From: Nocardioides immobilis
GTDB taxonomy: Bacteria; Actinomycetota; Actinomycetes; Propionibacteriales; Nocardioidaceae
NCBI RefSeq assembly: GCF_003515065.1
Contig: NZ_QXGH01000033.1
Span: 42,716-106,715, forward strand
Length of the DNA stretch: 64,000 nucleotides
Reading direction: 5' to 3'
Numbering within the stretch: the stretch's first letter is position 1; every line of letters starts with the position of its first letter. The notes below the pieces were generated by a model. The model was not told where the DNA came from. It did no database searches and saw nothing but the letters and a program-made list of their open reading frames with translations. Shown here piece after piece: positions 57,068 to 64,000 of the stretch. A program made the position numbers and the translations under genes.

Positions 57068-58305
57068 CCAACGCCGACTGGACCGAGCGCTACGCCGGAG
57101 CGCTCATGAACACCTTCGGCCCGCCCAAGCTGGTGCTGACCAAGGGCGAGGGCGCGCACGTGTGGGACGCCGACGGCCGGAAGTACGTCGACCTGCTCGG
57201 CGGCATCGCGGTCAACGCGCTCGGCCACGCACATCCGCGGCTGACCGCGGCGGTCACCGATCAGCTCAGCACCCTCGGCCACATCTCCAACTTCTTCGCG
57301 AGCGCCCCGCAGATCGAGCTCGCCGAGCGACTGATCGCGTTGCTGGTCGAGGGTTCGCACGCCGAGCCCGTCGAGGCGCGCGTCTTCTTCACGAACTCCG
57401 GCGCCGAGGCCAACGAGGCGGCGTTCAAGCTCACCCGGCGCACCGGCCGCACCAAGGTCGTCGTCACCGAGGGCGGCTTCCACGGCCGGACCATGGGCGC
57501 CCTCGCGCTGACGTCGAAGCTCGCCTACCGCGAGCCGTTCGAGCCGCTGCCGGGTGGCGTCGTCTTCGTCCCGTACGGCGACGTCGCCGCGCTGGAGGCG
57601 GCCGTCGACGACACCACCGCCGCGGTGCTGGTCGAGCCGATCCAGGGGGAGGCGGGCGTCGTCGTACCCCCGACCGACTACCTGCCGTCGGCCCAGCGGA
57701 TCGCCCACGAGCACGGCGCGCTGCTGTGGCTCGACGAGATCCAGACCGGCGTCGGCCGGACCGGCGCCTGGTTCGCCCACCAGCACCCCGACCTGGTGAG
57801 CGGTCGGGTCGTGCCCGACATCGTCACCCTGGCCAAGGGTCTCGCCGGTGGCATCCCGATCGGCGCCTGCATCGCGACCGACGGGTCCGGCAAGCTCTTC
57901 GACCCCGGCAACCACGGCACCACGTTCGGCGGCAACCCGGTCGCGGCAGCGGCGGCGCTCGCCGTACTGAACACGATCGAGGACGAGCGGCTCCTGGAGC
58001 ACGTCACCCAGCTCGGTCTCCGGCTCCGCGAGGGCCTCGCCGCCGACCCGCGGGTGACCTCGGTGCGGGGTGCCGGCCTGCTGATCGGCCTCGACCTGGT
58101 CGAGCCGAAGGCGGCCGACGTGGTCGTCGCCGCCCAGGACGCCGGCTACATCGTGAACGCCCCGACGCCGGAGCGGATCCGGCTTGCGCCGCCGCTGGTG
58201 CTGACCGATCCCGACGCCGACGGGTTCCTCGCCGCCTGGCCCGCCATCCTCGATGCCGCGGGAGTCGCGGTCTCGACCAGCTCGACCACCGTGGAGACCC
58301 CATGA
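57064..58305 (+). CDS. argD: Acetylornithine aminotransferase
   Basis: A 413-residue fold-type I PLP enzyme. Motifs are FTNSGAEANEAAFKL (109-123), LDEIQTGVGRTG (223-234) and the PLP lysine K258 in LAKGLAGG; TTFGGNPVAAAAAL follows. It transfers the amino group from glutamate to N-acetylglutamate semialdehyde. Overlaps argB and argF by four bases each. Confidence 0.96.
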   Translation: MTNADWTERYAGALMNTFGPPKLVLTKGEGAHVWDADGRKYVDLLGGIAVNALGHAHPRLTAAVTDQLSTLGHISNFFASAPQIELAERLIALLVEGSHAEPVEARVFFTNSGAEANEAAFKLTRRTGRTKVVVTEGGFHGRTMGALALTSKLAYREPFEPLPGGVVFVPYGDVAALEAAVDDTTAAVLVEPIQGEAGVVVPPTDYLPSAQRIAHEHGALLWLDEIQTGVGRTGAWFAHQHPDLVSGRVVPDIVTLAKGLAGGIPIGACIATDGSGKLFDPGNHGTTFGGNPVAAAAALAVLNTIEDERLLEHVTQLGLRLREGLAADPRVTSVRGAGLLIGLDLVEPKAADVVVAAQDAGYIVNAPTPERIRLAPPLVLTDPDADGFLAAWPAILDAAGVAVSTSSTTVETP

Positions 58306-59186
58306 GGCACTTCCTGCGGGACGACGACCTGAGCCCGGCCGAGCAGGCCGAGGTGCTGGCGCTCGCGGCGGCGATGAAGGAGAAGCCGTTCGAGCAGCAG
58401 CCCTTCGCCGGGCCGCGCACGGTCGCGATGATCTTCGACAAGCCGACCCTGCGCACGCAGGCGTCCTTCGCGGCCGGCATCGCCGAGCTGGGCGGTCACC
58501 CGCTGCTCGTGGAGGGGAAGCTCGCCGGCATCGGCCACCGCGAGTCGGTTGCCGACGTGGCACGGGTGCTCGGCCGCCAGGCCTCGGCCATCGTCTGGCG
58601 CACCTACGAGCAGAGCCGCATCGACGAGATGGCGGCGTACGCCGGCGTGCCGGTCGTCAACGCTCTCACTGACGAGTTCCACCCCTGCCAGCTCCTGGCC
58701 GACCTGCTGACCGTCCAGGAGCACAAGGGCGCCCTGGCCGGGCTCAAGGTCGCGTTCCTCGGTGATGCGGCCTGCAACATGGGCAACTCCTGGGCACTCG
58801 CCGGCGCGATCGCGGGGATGGAGGTGACGTTCGGGTGCCCGGACGGCTTCGCGCCGGCGTACGGCTCCTCGACGGTCACCGACGACCCGGTCGCGGCTGT
58901 GGCGGGTGCCGACGCCGTCGTGACCGACACCTGGATCTCGATGGGCAAGGAGGAGGAGGCCGACGCCCGGCGGGCCACGTTCGCGCCGTACTCCGTCACC
59001 TCGGACCTGATGGGCCACGCGAAGCCCGACGCGATCGTGCTGCACTGCCTGCCCGCCTACCGCGGCTCCGAGATCTCCGCCGACGTGCTCGACGGGCCGC
59101 AGAGCGTGGTGTGGGACGAGGCCGAGAACCGCCGCCACGCGCAGAAGGCGATCCTCGCCTGGCTCGAGGCGCAACGCCATGACTGA
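58302..59186 (+). CDS. argF: Ornithine carbamoyltransferase with altered STRTR motif
   Basis: A 294-residue carbamoyltransferase. The N-terminus MRHFLRDDDLSPAEQAEVLA and later motifs HPCQ (127-130), SMGKE (213-217) and HCLPAYRG (248-255) are standard OTCase. The carbamoyl-phosphate motif STRTR is replaced by TLRTQ (49-53, in FDKPTLRTQASF), which changes two phosphate-contacting positions. It is also ~10-15 residues shorter than typical. With HCLP and SMG intact and its place in the operon, ornithine is the best substrate guess; an acetylornithine-type variant should be considered. Confidence 0.9.
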   Translation: MRHFLRDDDLSPAEQAEVLALAAAMKEKPFEQQPFAGPRTVAMIFDKPTLRTQASFAAGIAELGGHPLLVEGKLAGIGHRESVADVARVLGRQASAIVWRTYEQSRIDEMAAYAGVPVVNALTDEFHPCQLLADLLTVQEHKGALAGLKVAFLGDAACNMGNSWALAGAIAGMEVTFGCPDGFAPAYGSSTVTDDPVAAVAGADAVVTDTWISMGKEEEADARRATFAPYSVTSDLMGHAKPDAIVLHCLPAYRGSEISADVLDGPQSVVWDEAENRRHAQKAILAWLEAQRHD

Positions 59187-59691
59187 GCGAGCCCTGACGC
59201 CGCTCACCAAGAGCGCGCGGCAGCAACTGATCACCGACCTGCTCGGCAGCCGTGAGGTGCACTCCCAGTCCGAGCTCGCCGAGCTGCTGGGCACCCGGGG
59301 AGTGCACGTCACCCAGGCCACCCTGAGCCGCGACCTGGTGGAGCTGGACGCGCTGAAGGTCCGGCTCCCCACCGGGGCTCTCGTCTACGCCGTCCCGGCC
59401 GGGGGAGGCGACCGCACCCCGGTCCGCACCGACAGCGCAGCCGCGGCGCACAAGCTGGCCCGCCACTGCGCGGAGCTGCTCGTCAGCGCCGAGGCGAGCG
59501 CCAACCTGGTCGTGCTCCGGACGCCGCCCGGCGCCGCGCAGTTCCTCGCGAGCTCGATCGACAGGGTCGACCTGCCCGACGTGCTCGGCACCATCGCCGG
59601 CGACGACACCGTCCTGGTGATCGGTCGCGACCCCGGCGGGGGCCAAGCCCTCGCCCAGCAGTTCACCGCATTCGCTGAAAGGAACCAGTAA
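59179..59691 (+). CDS. argR: Arginine repressor ArgR
   Basis: A 170-residue ArgR. The N-terminal winged helix has RQQLITDLLGSREVHSQSEL and TQATLSRDLVELDALK; the C-terminal hexamerisation/arginine-binding domain has LRTPPGAAQFLASSID and GTIAGDDTVLVIGRD. It should bind the ARG box at the argC start when arginine is high, closing an autoregulatory loop. ATG 59179 overlaps argF by eight bases. Ends in TAA. Confidence 0.96.
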   Translation: MTERALTPLTKSARQQLITDLLGSREVHSQSELAELLGTRGVHVTQATLSRDLVELDALKVRLPTGALVYAVPAGGGDRTPVRTDSAAAAHKLARHCAELLVSAEASANLVVLRTPPGAAQFLASSIDRVDLPDVLGTIAGDDTVLVIGRDPGGGQALAQQFTAFAERNQ

Positions 59692-61131
59692 GTGTCCAAG
59701 GTCCTCACCGCCCTGCCCAAGGGTGAGCGCGTCGGCATCGCCTTCTCCGGCGGCCTCGACACCTCCGTCGCCGTGGCCTGGATGCGCGACAAGGGCGCGG
59801 TCCCGTGCACCTACACCGCCGACATCGGCCAGTACGACGAGCCCGACATCACCGGCGTCCCGGTCCGGGCCCTCGAGTATGGCGCCGAGATCGCCCGCGC
59901 CGTCGACTGCCGCCGCGAGCTGGTGGAGGAGGGTCTCGCCGCGATGGCCTGCGGCGCGTTCCACATCCGGTCGGGCGGCCGCGCCTACTTCAACACCACC
60001 CCGCTGGGTCGCGCGGTCACCGGCACCATGCTGGTCCGCGCCATGCACGAGGACGGCGTCGACATCTGGGGCGACGGATCGACGTTCAAGGGCAATGACA
60101 TCGAGCGCTTCTACCGCTACGGCCTGCTGGCCAACCCGGAGCTGCGGATCTACAAGCCATGGCTCGACCCGGAGTTCGTCTCCGAGCTCGGCGGCCGCGC
60201 CGAGATGAGCCAGTGGCTCACCGAGCACGAGCTGCCCTACCGGGACAGCAAGGAGAAGGCGTACTCCACCGACGCCAACATCTGGGGCGCCACCCACGAG
60301 GCCAAGACCCTGGAGCACCTCGACGTGTCCCTGGAGACGGTCCAGCCGATCATGGGCGTGAAGTTCTGGGACCAGTCCGTCGAGATCGCACCGGAGGACG
60401 TCACGGTTGCCTTCGAGGCCGGCCGGCCGGTTGCCATCAACGGCCAGCGGTTCTCCGGTGCCAACGGCGCGGTGGACCTGGTCCTGGCGGCGAACGCGAT
60501 CGGCGGTCGGCACGGGCTCGGAATGTCCGACCAGATCGAGAACCGGATCATCGAGGCGAAGTCCCGCGGCATCTACGAGGCGCCCGGGATGGCGCTGCTG
60601 TGGATCGCCTACGAGCGGCTGCTCAACGCTATCCACAACGAGGACACGATCGAGAACTACCACAACAGCGGCCGGCGACTCGGCCGGCTGCTCTACGAGG
60701 GCCGCTGGCTCGACCCGCAGGCGTTCATGCTGCGGGAGTCGATCCAGCGCTGGATCGCGTCCCTGGTGACCGGTGAGGTCACGCTCCGGCTGCGGCGCGG
60801 CGAGGACTACACGCTCCTGCGCACCGACGGCCCGGCGTTCTCCTACCACCCCGACAAGCTCTCGATGGAGCGCACCGAGAACGCCGTCTTCGGTCCGACC
60901 GACCGGATCGGCCAGCTCACCATGCGCAACCTCGACATCGCCGACTCGCGGGCCAAGCTGGAGCAGTACGCCGAGCAGCCGATCCACCAGGGCCTGGTCG
61001 CCGTCGAGAACGGCGTCCTCTACGGCGAGATCGAGGCCGGGGGTGCCGAGCAGATCACCGCCAACCCGGACCTCACCGGCGAGGAGGAGGCACTCCTCGA
61101 GGAGGCCGCGATGGAGGCGGGAACCGACTGA
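59692..61131 (+). CDS. argG: Argininosuccinate synthase
   Basis: A 479-residue argininosuccinate synthase of the longer E. coli-like type. ATP pyrophosphatase loop AFSGGLDTS (17-25), YTADIGQYDEPD, and GDGSTFKGNDIERFYRY are present. It joins citrulline and aspartate. GTG 59692 follows argR immediately, with AAAGGAA (59679-59685) upstream. Its stop shares one base with the Nudix gene. Confidence 0.96.
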   Translation: MSKVLTALPKGERVGIAFSGGLDTSVAVAWMRDKGAVPCTYTADIGQYDEPDITGVPVRALEYGAEIARAVDCRRELVEEGLAAMACGAFHIRSGGRAYFNTTPLGRAVTGTMLVRAMHEDGVDIWGDGSTFKGNDIERFYRYGLLANPELRIYKPWLDPEFVSELGGRAEMSQWLTEHELPYRDSKEKAYSTDANIWGATHEAKTLEHLDVSLETVQPIMGVKFWDQSVEIAPEDVTVAFEAGRPVAINGQRFSGANGAVDLVLAANAIGGRHGLGMSDQIENRIIEAKSRGIYEAPGMALLWIAYERLLNAIHNEDTIENYHNSGRRLGRLLYEGRWLDPQAFMLRESIQRWIASLVTGEVTLRLRRGEDYTLLRTDGPAFSYHPDKLSMERTENAVFGPTDRIGQLTMRNLDIADSRAKLEQYAEQPIHQGLVAVENGVLYGEIEAGGAEQITANPDLTGEEEALLEEAAMEAGTD

Positions 61132-61604
61132 TGCGCCACGAACCGACCCGCCGTACCGTCGCACGGGTGCTGCCCGTCACCCGCGACGGCCGGGTCCTGC
61201 TGCTGCTCGGGTGCGATCCCGCGCTGCCGGAGACCCAGTACTGGTTCACCATCGGCGGCGCGACCGACGAAGGCGAGTCCCTGGCCGAGGCCGGTGCCCG
61301 CGAGCTGCGCGAGGAGACCGGCATCGCGGTCGAGCCCGCCGATCTCGGGGAGCCGTTCGGCACCTACGAGGTGGAGTTCTCCTGGGACGGCCGCGACTAC
61401 GTCAACGACTCGACGCTGTTCGCCGTGGCGCTCGACGAGACGCCGGTGTCCTTCGAGGGCCTCGACCTGCTGGAGTCGCAGTCGATCTTCGACGCCCAGT
61501 GGTGGACGCCCGAGGAGCTCGACAGCCAGGGTGGCGCGGTGGACCCCCGCCTGGTCGACCACATGCGGGCCGCGATCGCGCACGTCCGGGAGGGAGCGGC
61601 ATGA
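61131..61604 (+). CDS. Nudix hydrolase embedded in the arginine operon
   Basis: A 157-residue Nudix protein. The Nudix box is complete: G43, E49, R57-E58, E61-E62 and G64 fit Gx5Ex7REUxEExGU. These enzymes hydrolyse nucleoside diphosphates linked to another group; the substrate is not evident. It overlaps argG by one base and argH by four, so it is cotranslated with arginine enzymes. Pyrophosphate or AMP-related housekeeping linked to ArgG is only a guess. Confidence 0.93.
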   Translation: MRHEPTRRTVARVLPVTRDGRVLLLLGCDPALPETQYWFTIGGATDEGESLAEAGARELREETGIAVEPADLGEPFGTYEVEFSWDGRDYVNDSTLFAVALDETPVSFEGLDLLESQSIFDAQWWTPEELDSQGGAVDPRLVDHMRAAIAHVREGAA

Positions 61605-63046
61605 CCGCCGACGAGGCCACCAACAAGGGCAAGCTCTGGGGTGGCCGGTTCGCCGGAGGGCCGTCGCCCGAGCTCGAGGCACTCTCGCGGTCGACCCACT
61701 TCGACTGGCGGCTCGCTCTCTACGACATCGCGGGCTCCCACGCCCACGCGAAGGCGCTGGGAGCGGCCGGCCTGCTGACGGCCGACGAGGAGGCCGAGCT
61801 GCACCGTGGCCTCGACGTCCTGGCCGAGCAGTACGTCGCCGGGACTCTGCTTCCGGAGCCCTCCGACGAGGACGTCCACGGCGCCCTCGAGCGGCTGCTC
61901 ATCGCGGCGGTCGGCCCCGACGTCGGAGGCAAGCTCCGGGCCGGACGGTCACGGAACGACCAGATCGCGACCCTGTTCCGCTGCTACCTGCTCGACCACT
62001 CGCTGACCGTGAGCGACCTCCTGCTGGACCTGGTCGACGCGCTCGCCGGCCAGGCGGAGCAGCACCTCGGCGCGATCATGCCGGGGCGGACGCACCTGCA
62101 GCACGCCCAACCGGTGCTGCTGTCGCACCACCTGCTCGCCCACGCGTGGGCACTGCTGCGCGACGTGGACCGGCTCGCCGACTGGCGGCGTCGTGTCGAG
62201 TCGGACTCGCCGTACGGCTCCGGCGCGCTCGCCGGCCAGAGCCTCGGCCTCGATCCCGAGCTGGTCGCGCGTGAGCTCAACTTCACCGGGTCGACCGCCA
62301 ACTCGATCGACGGCACCGCGTCGCGGGACTTCGTCGCCGAGTTCGCCTTCGTGGCTGCCCAGGCGGGTGTCGACATCAGCCGGATCGCCGAGGAGATCAT
62401 CCTCTGGGCCACGAGGGAGTTCGGGTTCATCACCCTGCACGACTCGTGGTCGACCGGGTCGAGCATCATGCCGCAGAAGAAGAACCCGGACATCTCCGAG
62501 CTCGCCCGTGGCAAGGCGGGCCGTCTCGTCGGCAACCTGACCGGCCTGCTCACCACGCTGAAGGCACTGCCGCTGGCCTACAACCGTGACCTGCAGGAGG
62601 ACAAGGAGCCGGTCTTCGACTCCGTCGACACCCTCGAGGTGCTGCTGCCCGCCTTCAGCGGGCAGATCGCCACCCTCACGTTCGACACCGCTCGGATGGC
62701 CGAGCTCGCGCCCCAGGGCTTCTCGCTGGCCACCGACATCGCCGAGTGGCTGGTCCGGCAGGGTGTGCCGTTCCGGATCGCCCACGAGGTGGCAGGGACG
62801 TGCGTCCGGGACTGTGAACAGCTGGGCATCGAGCTCCACGAGCTGTCCGACGAGCAGTTCGCGGCGATCTCGCCGGCCCTCACTCCCGAGGTGCGCTCGG
62901 TGCTGACGGTAGAGGGCTCGGTGTCGTCGCGCAACGGCCGGGGAGGCACGGCACCCGAGCGGGTGGCCGAGCAGCTCGCCGAGCTGCGGGCCAGGGTCGC
63001 CGGTGCGCGTGGCGTCCTGGAGGAAGTGCGTGGGCGCGCTCGCTGA
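61601..63046 (+). CDS. argH: Argininosuccinate lyase
   Basis: A 481-residue lyase of the fumarase/aspartase superfamily. LWGGRFAGGPSPELEALSRS at the N-terminus, RSRNDQIAT, MPGRTHLQHAQPV and the signature GSSIMPQKKNP (286-296, catalytic S288) are intact. It splits argininosuccinate to arginine and fumarate, completing the pathway. Overlaps the Nudix gene by four bases and mpg by 17. Confidence 0.97.
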   Translation: MTADEATNKGKLWGGRFAGGPSPELEALSRSTHFDWRLALYDIAGSHAHAKALGAAGLLTADEEAELHRGLDVLAEQYVAGTLLPEPSDEDVHGALERLLIAAVGPDVGGKLRAGRSRNDQIATLFRCYLLDHSLTVSDLLLDLVDALAGQAEQHLGAIMPGRTHLQHAQPVLLSHHLLAHAWALLRDVDRLADWRRRVESDSPYGSGALAGQSLGLDPELVARELNFTGSTANSIDGTASRDFVAEFAFVAAQAGVDISRIAEEIILWATREFGFITLHDSWSTGSSIMPQKKNPDISELARGKAGRLVGNLTGLLTTLKALPLAYNRDLQEDKEPVFDSVDTLEVLLPAFSGQIATLTFDTARMAELAPQGFSLATDIAEWLVRQGVPFRIAHEVAGTCVRDCEQLGIELHELSDEQFAAISPALTPEVRSVLTVEGSVSSRNGRGGTAPERVAEQLAELRARVAGARGVLEEVRGRAR

Positions 63047-63614
63047 CCTGCTTGACGGACCCGTCGACCAGGTCGCCCCGCGGCTCCTCGGCGCGGTTCT
63101 GCGGCACGGCCAGGTCGCCGTACGTCTCACCGAGGTCGAGGCGTACGACGGCCCCGACGACCCCGCGTCGCACGCCTACCGCGGACGCACCGCGCGCAAC
63201 GGCGTCATGTTCGGCCCACCCGGTCACCTCTACTGCTACCTGAGCCACGGCATCCACACCTGCGCCAACGTCAGCGTGGGGCCGGACGGGCGCCCCAGCG
63301 CGGTGCTGATACGGGCGGGGGAGGTCGTCGAGGGGATCGAGGTCGCGCGCGCATTCCGTCCCGGAGCTCCCGACCGCGACCTCGCACGCGGGCCCGGCCG
63401 GCTCTGCCGCGCGCTCGGGATCCGACTGGAGCACGACGGCACCGACCTGGCGCGCGGAGAGGTCACGCTCACCCCGGGTGGGCTCCTGGACGCGATCGCG
63501 AGCGGCCCACGGACGGGCGTGCGGTACGCCGCGGACCGGCCTTGGCGGCACTGGATCGTGGGCGACCCCACCGTCTCGCCGTACCGCCGTCACCCGCGTG
63601 CAGACAGCGTCTGA
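63030..63614 (+). CDS. mpg: DNA-3-methyladenine glycosylase (MPG/AAG family)
   Basis: A 194-residue AAG-type glycosylase that excises alkylated purines. TEVEAYDGPDDPASHAYRGRT carries the catalytic glutamate, followed by NGVMFGPPGHLYCYLSHGIHTCANV and RGPGRLCRALGI-type sequence (ARGPGRLCRALGI). GTG 63030 has GGAGGAAG just upstream (63019-63026) and gives the family start; GTG 63003 is also in frame. It overlaps argH by 17 bases, a conserved argH-mpg linkage in many actinobacteria. Confidence 0.93.
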   Translation: MGALADLLDGPVDQVAPRLLGAVLRHGQVAVRLTEVEAYDGPDDPASHAYRGRTARNGVMFGPPGHLYCYLSHGIHTCANVSVGPDGRPSAVLIRAGEVVEGIEVARAFRPGAPDRDLARGPGRLCRALGIRLEHDGTDLARGEVTLTPGGLLDAIASGPRTGVRYAADRPWRHWIVGDPTVSPYRRHPRADSV

Positions 63615-63615
63615 A

Positions 63616-63631
63616 CGGCGTACGAACGCCG
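63616..63631 (+). terminator. Short hairpin after the arg operon
   Basis: CGGCGT (63616-63621) and ACGCCG (63626-63631) form a perfect six-base-pair stem with loop ACGA, right after the mpg stop (63614). No T run follows, so it is a modest terminator candidate. Confidence 0.5.
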
Positions 63632-63800
63632 ATGTGCGCCCCGATTTGCCAGGGTGCCCCCGTGCCCTGCTAACTTCCTCCTCGTCGCAGCACGCGGCTC
63701 CCAAACCCCGCCGAGAGGCACAAGGTCCCTGGGTCGTCGTGTGCCTGGACACCGGTCGAGATCCATGGCCGACAACCCCGCAGAACTAGGTGATGCGGAG

Positions 63801-63829
63801 TTGACGAGCCAAACCGACACCGGTAAAGT
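63801..63829 (+). promoter_or_regulatory. Strong promoter of an rRNA operon
   Basis: TTGACG (63801-63806) and TAAAGT (63824-63829) are separated by exactly 17 bases, near the sigma-70/HrdB consensus and far better than other promoters here. Predicted start is near 63836. A weaker pair upstream (TTGCCA 63646-63651, TAACTT 63671-63676, spacing 19) may be a second rRNA promoter. Confidence 0.8.
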
Positions 63830-63835
63830 TTCACA

Positions 63836-64000
63836 GGTTGCCCCGGGGGCAAAGCGAGAGCCGGACCCCGAGCGCGTGTGATGTTTGAGAACTCAACAGT
63901 GTGTCATGCAATTTATGTCGTTGTGATTTGTTTGTGCGGCATTCGCATCTTTGGTGTGGGTGTCGTGGGTTTTTGGCAAGTCAAATGATTCTGGCGATAA
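63836..64000 (+). other. 5' leader of a 16S-23S-5S rRNA operon (16S gene beyond window)
   Basis: The stretch 63615-64000 has no convincing gene. After the promoter come a TTGCCCC/GGGGGCAA hairpin (63838-63852) and the actinobacterial pre-16S antitermination-type element TGTTTGAGAACTCAACAG (63882-63899), with TTGAG-AA-CTCAA symmetry at 63885-63896, then the AT-richer leader that precedes 16S in these genomes. The 16S start itself is not reached. The lower GC of 63880-64000 contrasts with the rest of the window. Confidence 0.8.

Overview
The window is high-GC, densely coded actinobacterial chromosome, most like Nocardioides or a related Nocardioidaceae. This rests on actinobacterial markers (mihF, a PriA without helicase motifs, a mycothiol-type MDMPI protein, the PyrR leader, an rRNA leader with the TTGAG-AA-CTCAA element), frequent GTG starts, 1-4 nt gene overlaps and leaderless promoters. 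The genus is inferred from general gene content, not from a search.

Layout. 1-4.8 kb: a truncated FAD-linked oxidase gene, an FdhF/YdeP-type molybdoenzyme with its FdhD maturation factor and a LysR regulator, then a small CsbD-like gene. 4.8-7.1 kb: a secreted protein with seven ~55-residue repeats, a DUF11-like region and two Calx-beta domains. 7.3-17 kb: the pyrimidine operon pyrR-pyrB-pyrC-carA-carB-pyrD-pyrF behind a PyrR RNA site, ending in a small lipoprotein. 17-26 kb: housekeeping genes mihF, gmk, rpoZ, coaBC, metK, priA, def, fmt, rsmB. 26-33.5 kb: a membrane protein, a stand-alone LigD-type polymerase, rpe, an FMN riboswitch with ribD-ribE-ribBA-ribH, then hisE-hisG. 33.5-36.4 kb: a PH-like membrane protein, a kinase/PLP-enzyme pair and an SseB-like protein. 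36.4-45.2 kb: infC-rpmI-rplT with a structured leader and a probable AUC start for infC, an rRNA methyltransferase, an orphan histidine kinase, pheS-pheT and a membrane-anchored beta-propeller protein.

45.2-52 kb is the main accessory island. A TetR gene faces an operon across a 28-bp palindrome. The operon encodes an FMO-type monooxygenase, an SDR, an acetoacetate-decarboxylase-like protein, an Old Yellow Enzyme homologue, an MBL-fold protein and a second TetR, and ends in a cytochrome P450 relic. It looks like a small catabolic or detoxification pathway for an unsaturated or oxygenated substrate.

52-63.6 kb: a LOG-like protein and an MDMPI-like protein, divergent from a complete arginine operon argC-(ACT protein)-argJ-argB-argD-argF-argR-argG-(Nudix)-argH, with an ARG box over the argC start; mpg follows. 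The last ~200 bases carry a consensus promoter and the leader of an rRNA operon whose 16S gene lies beyond the window.

The most unusual signals are the accessory operon with its operator and P450 relic, the CASTOR-like ACT protein inside the arginine operon, the altered STRTR motif of ArgF, the infC leader with its AUC start, and leaderless promoters whose -10 hexamers contain the TAG stop codon of the upstream gene.
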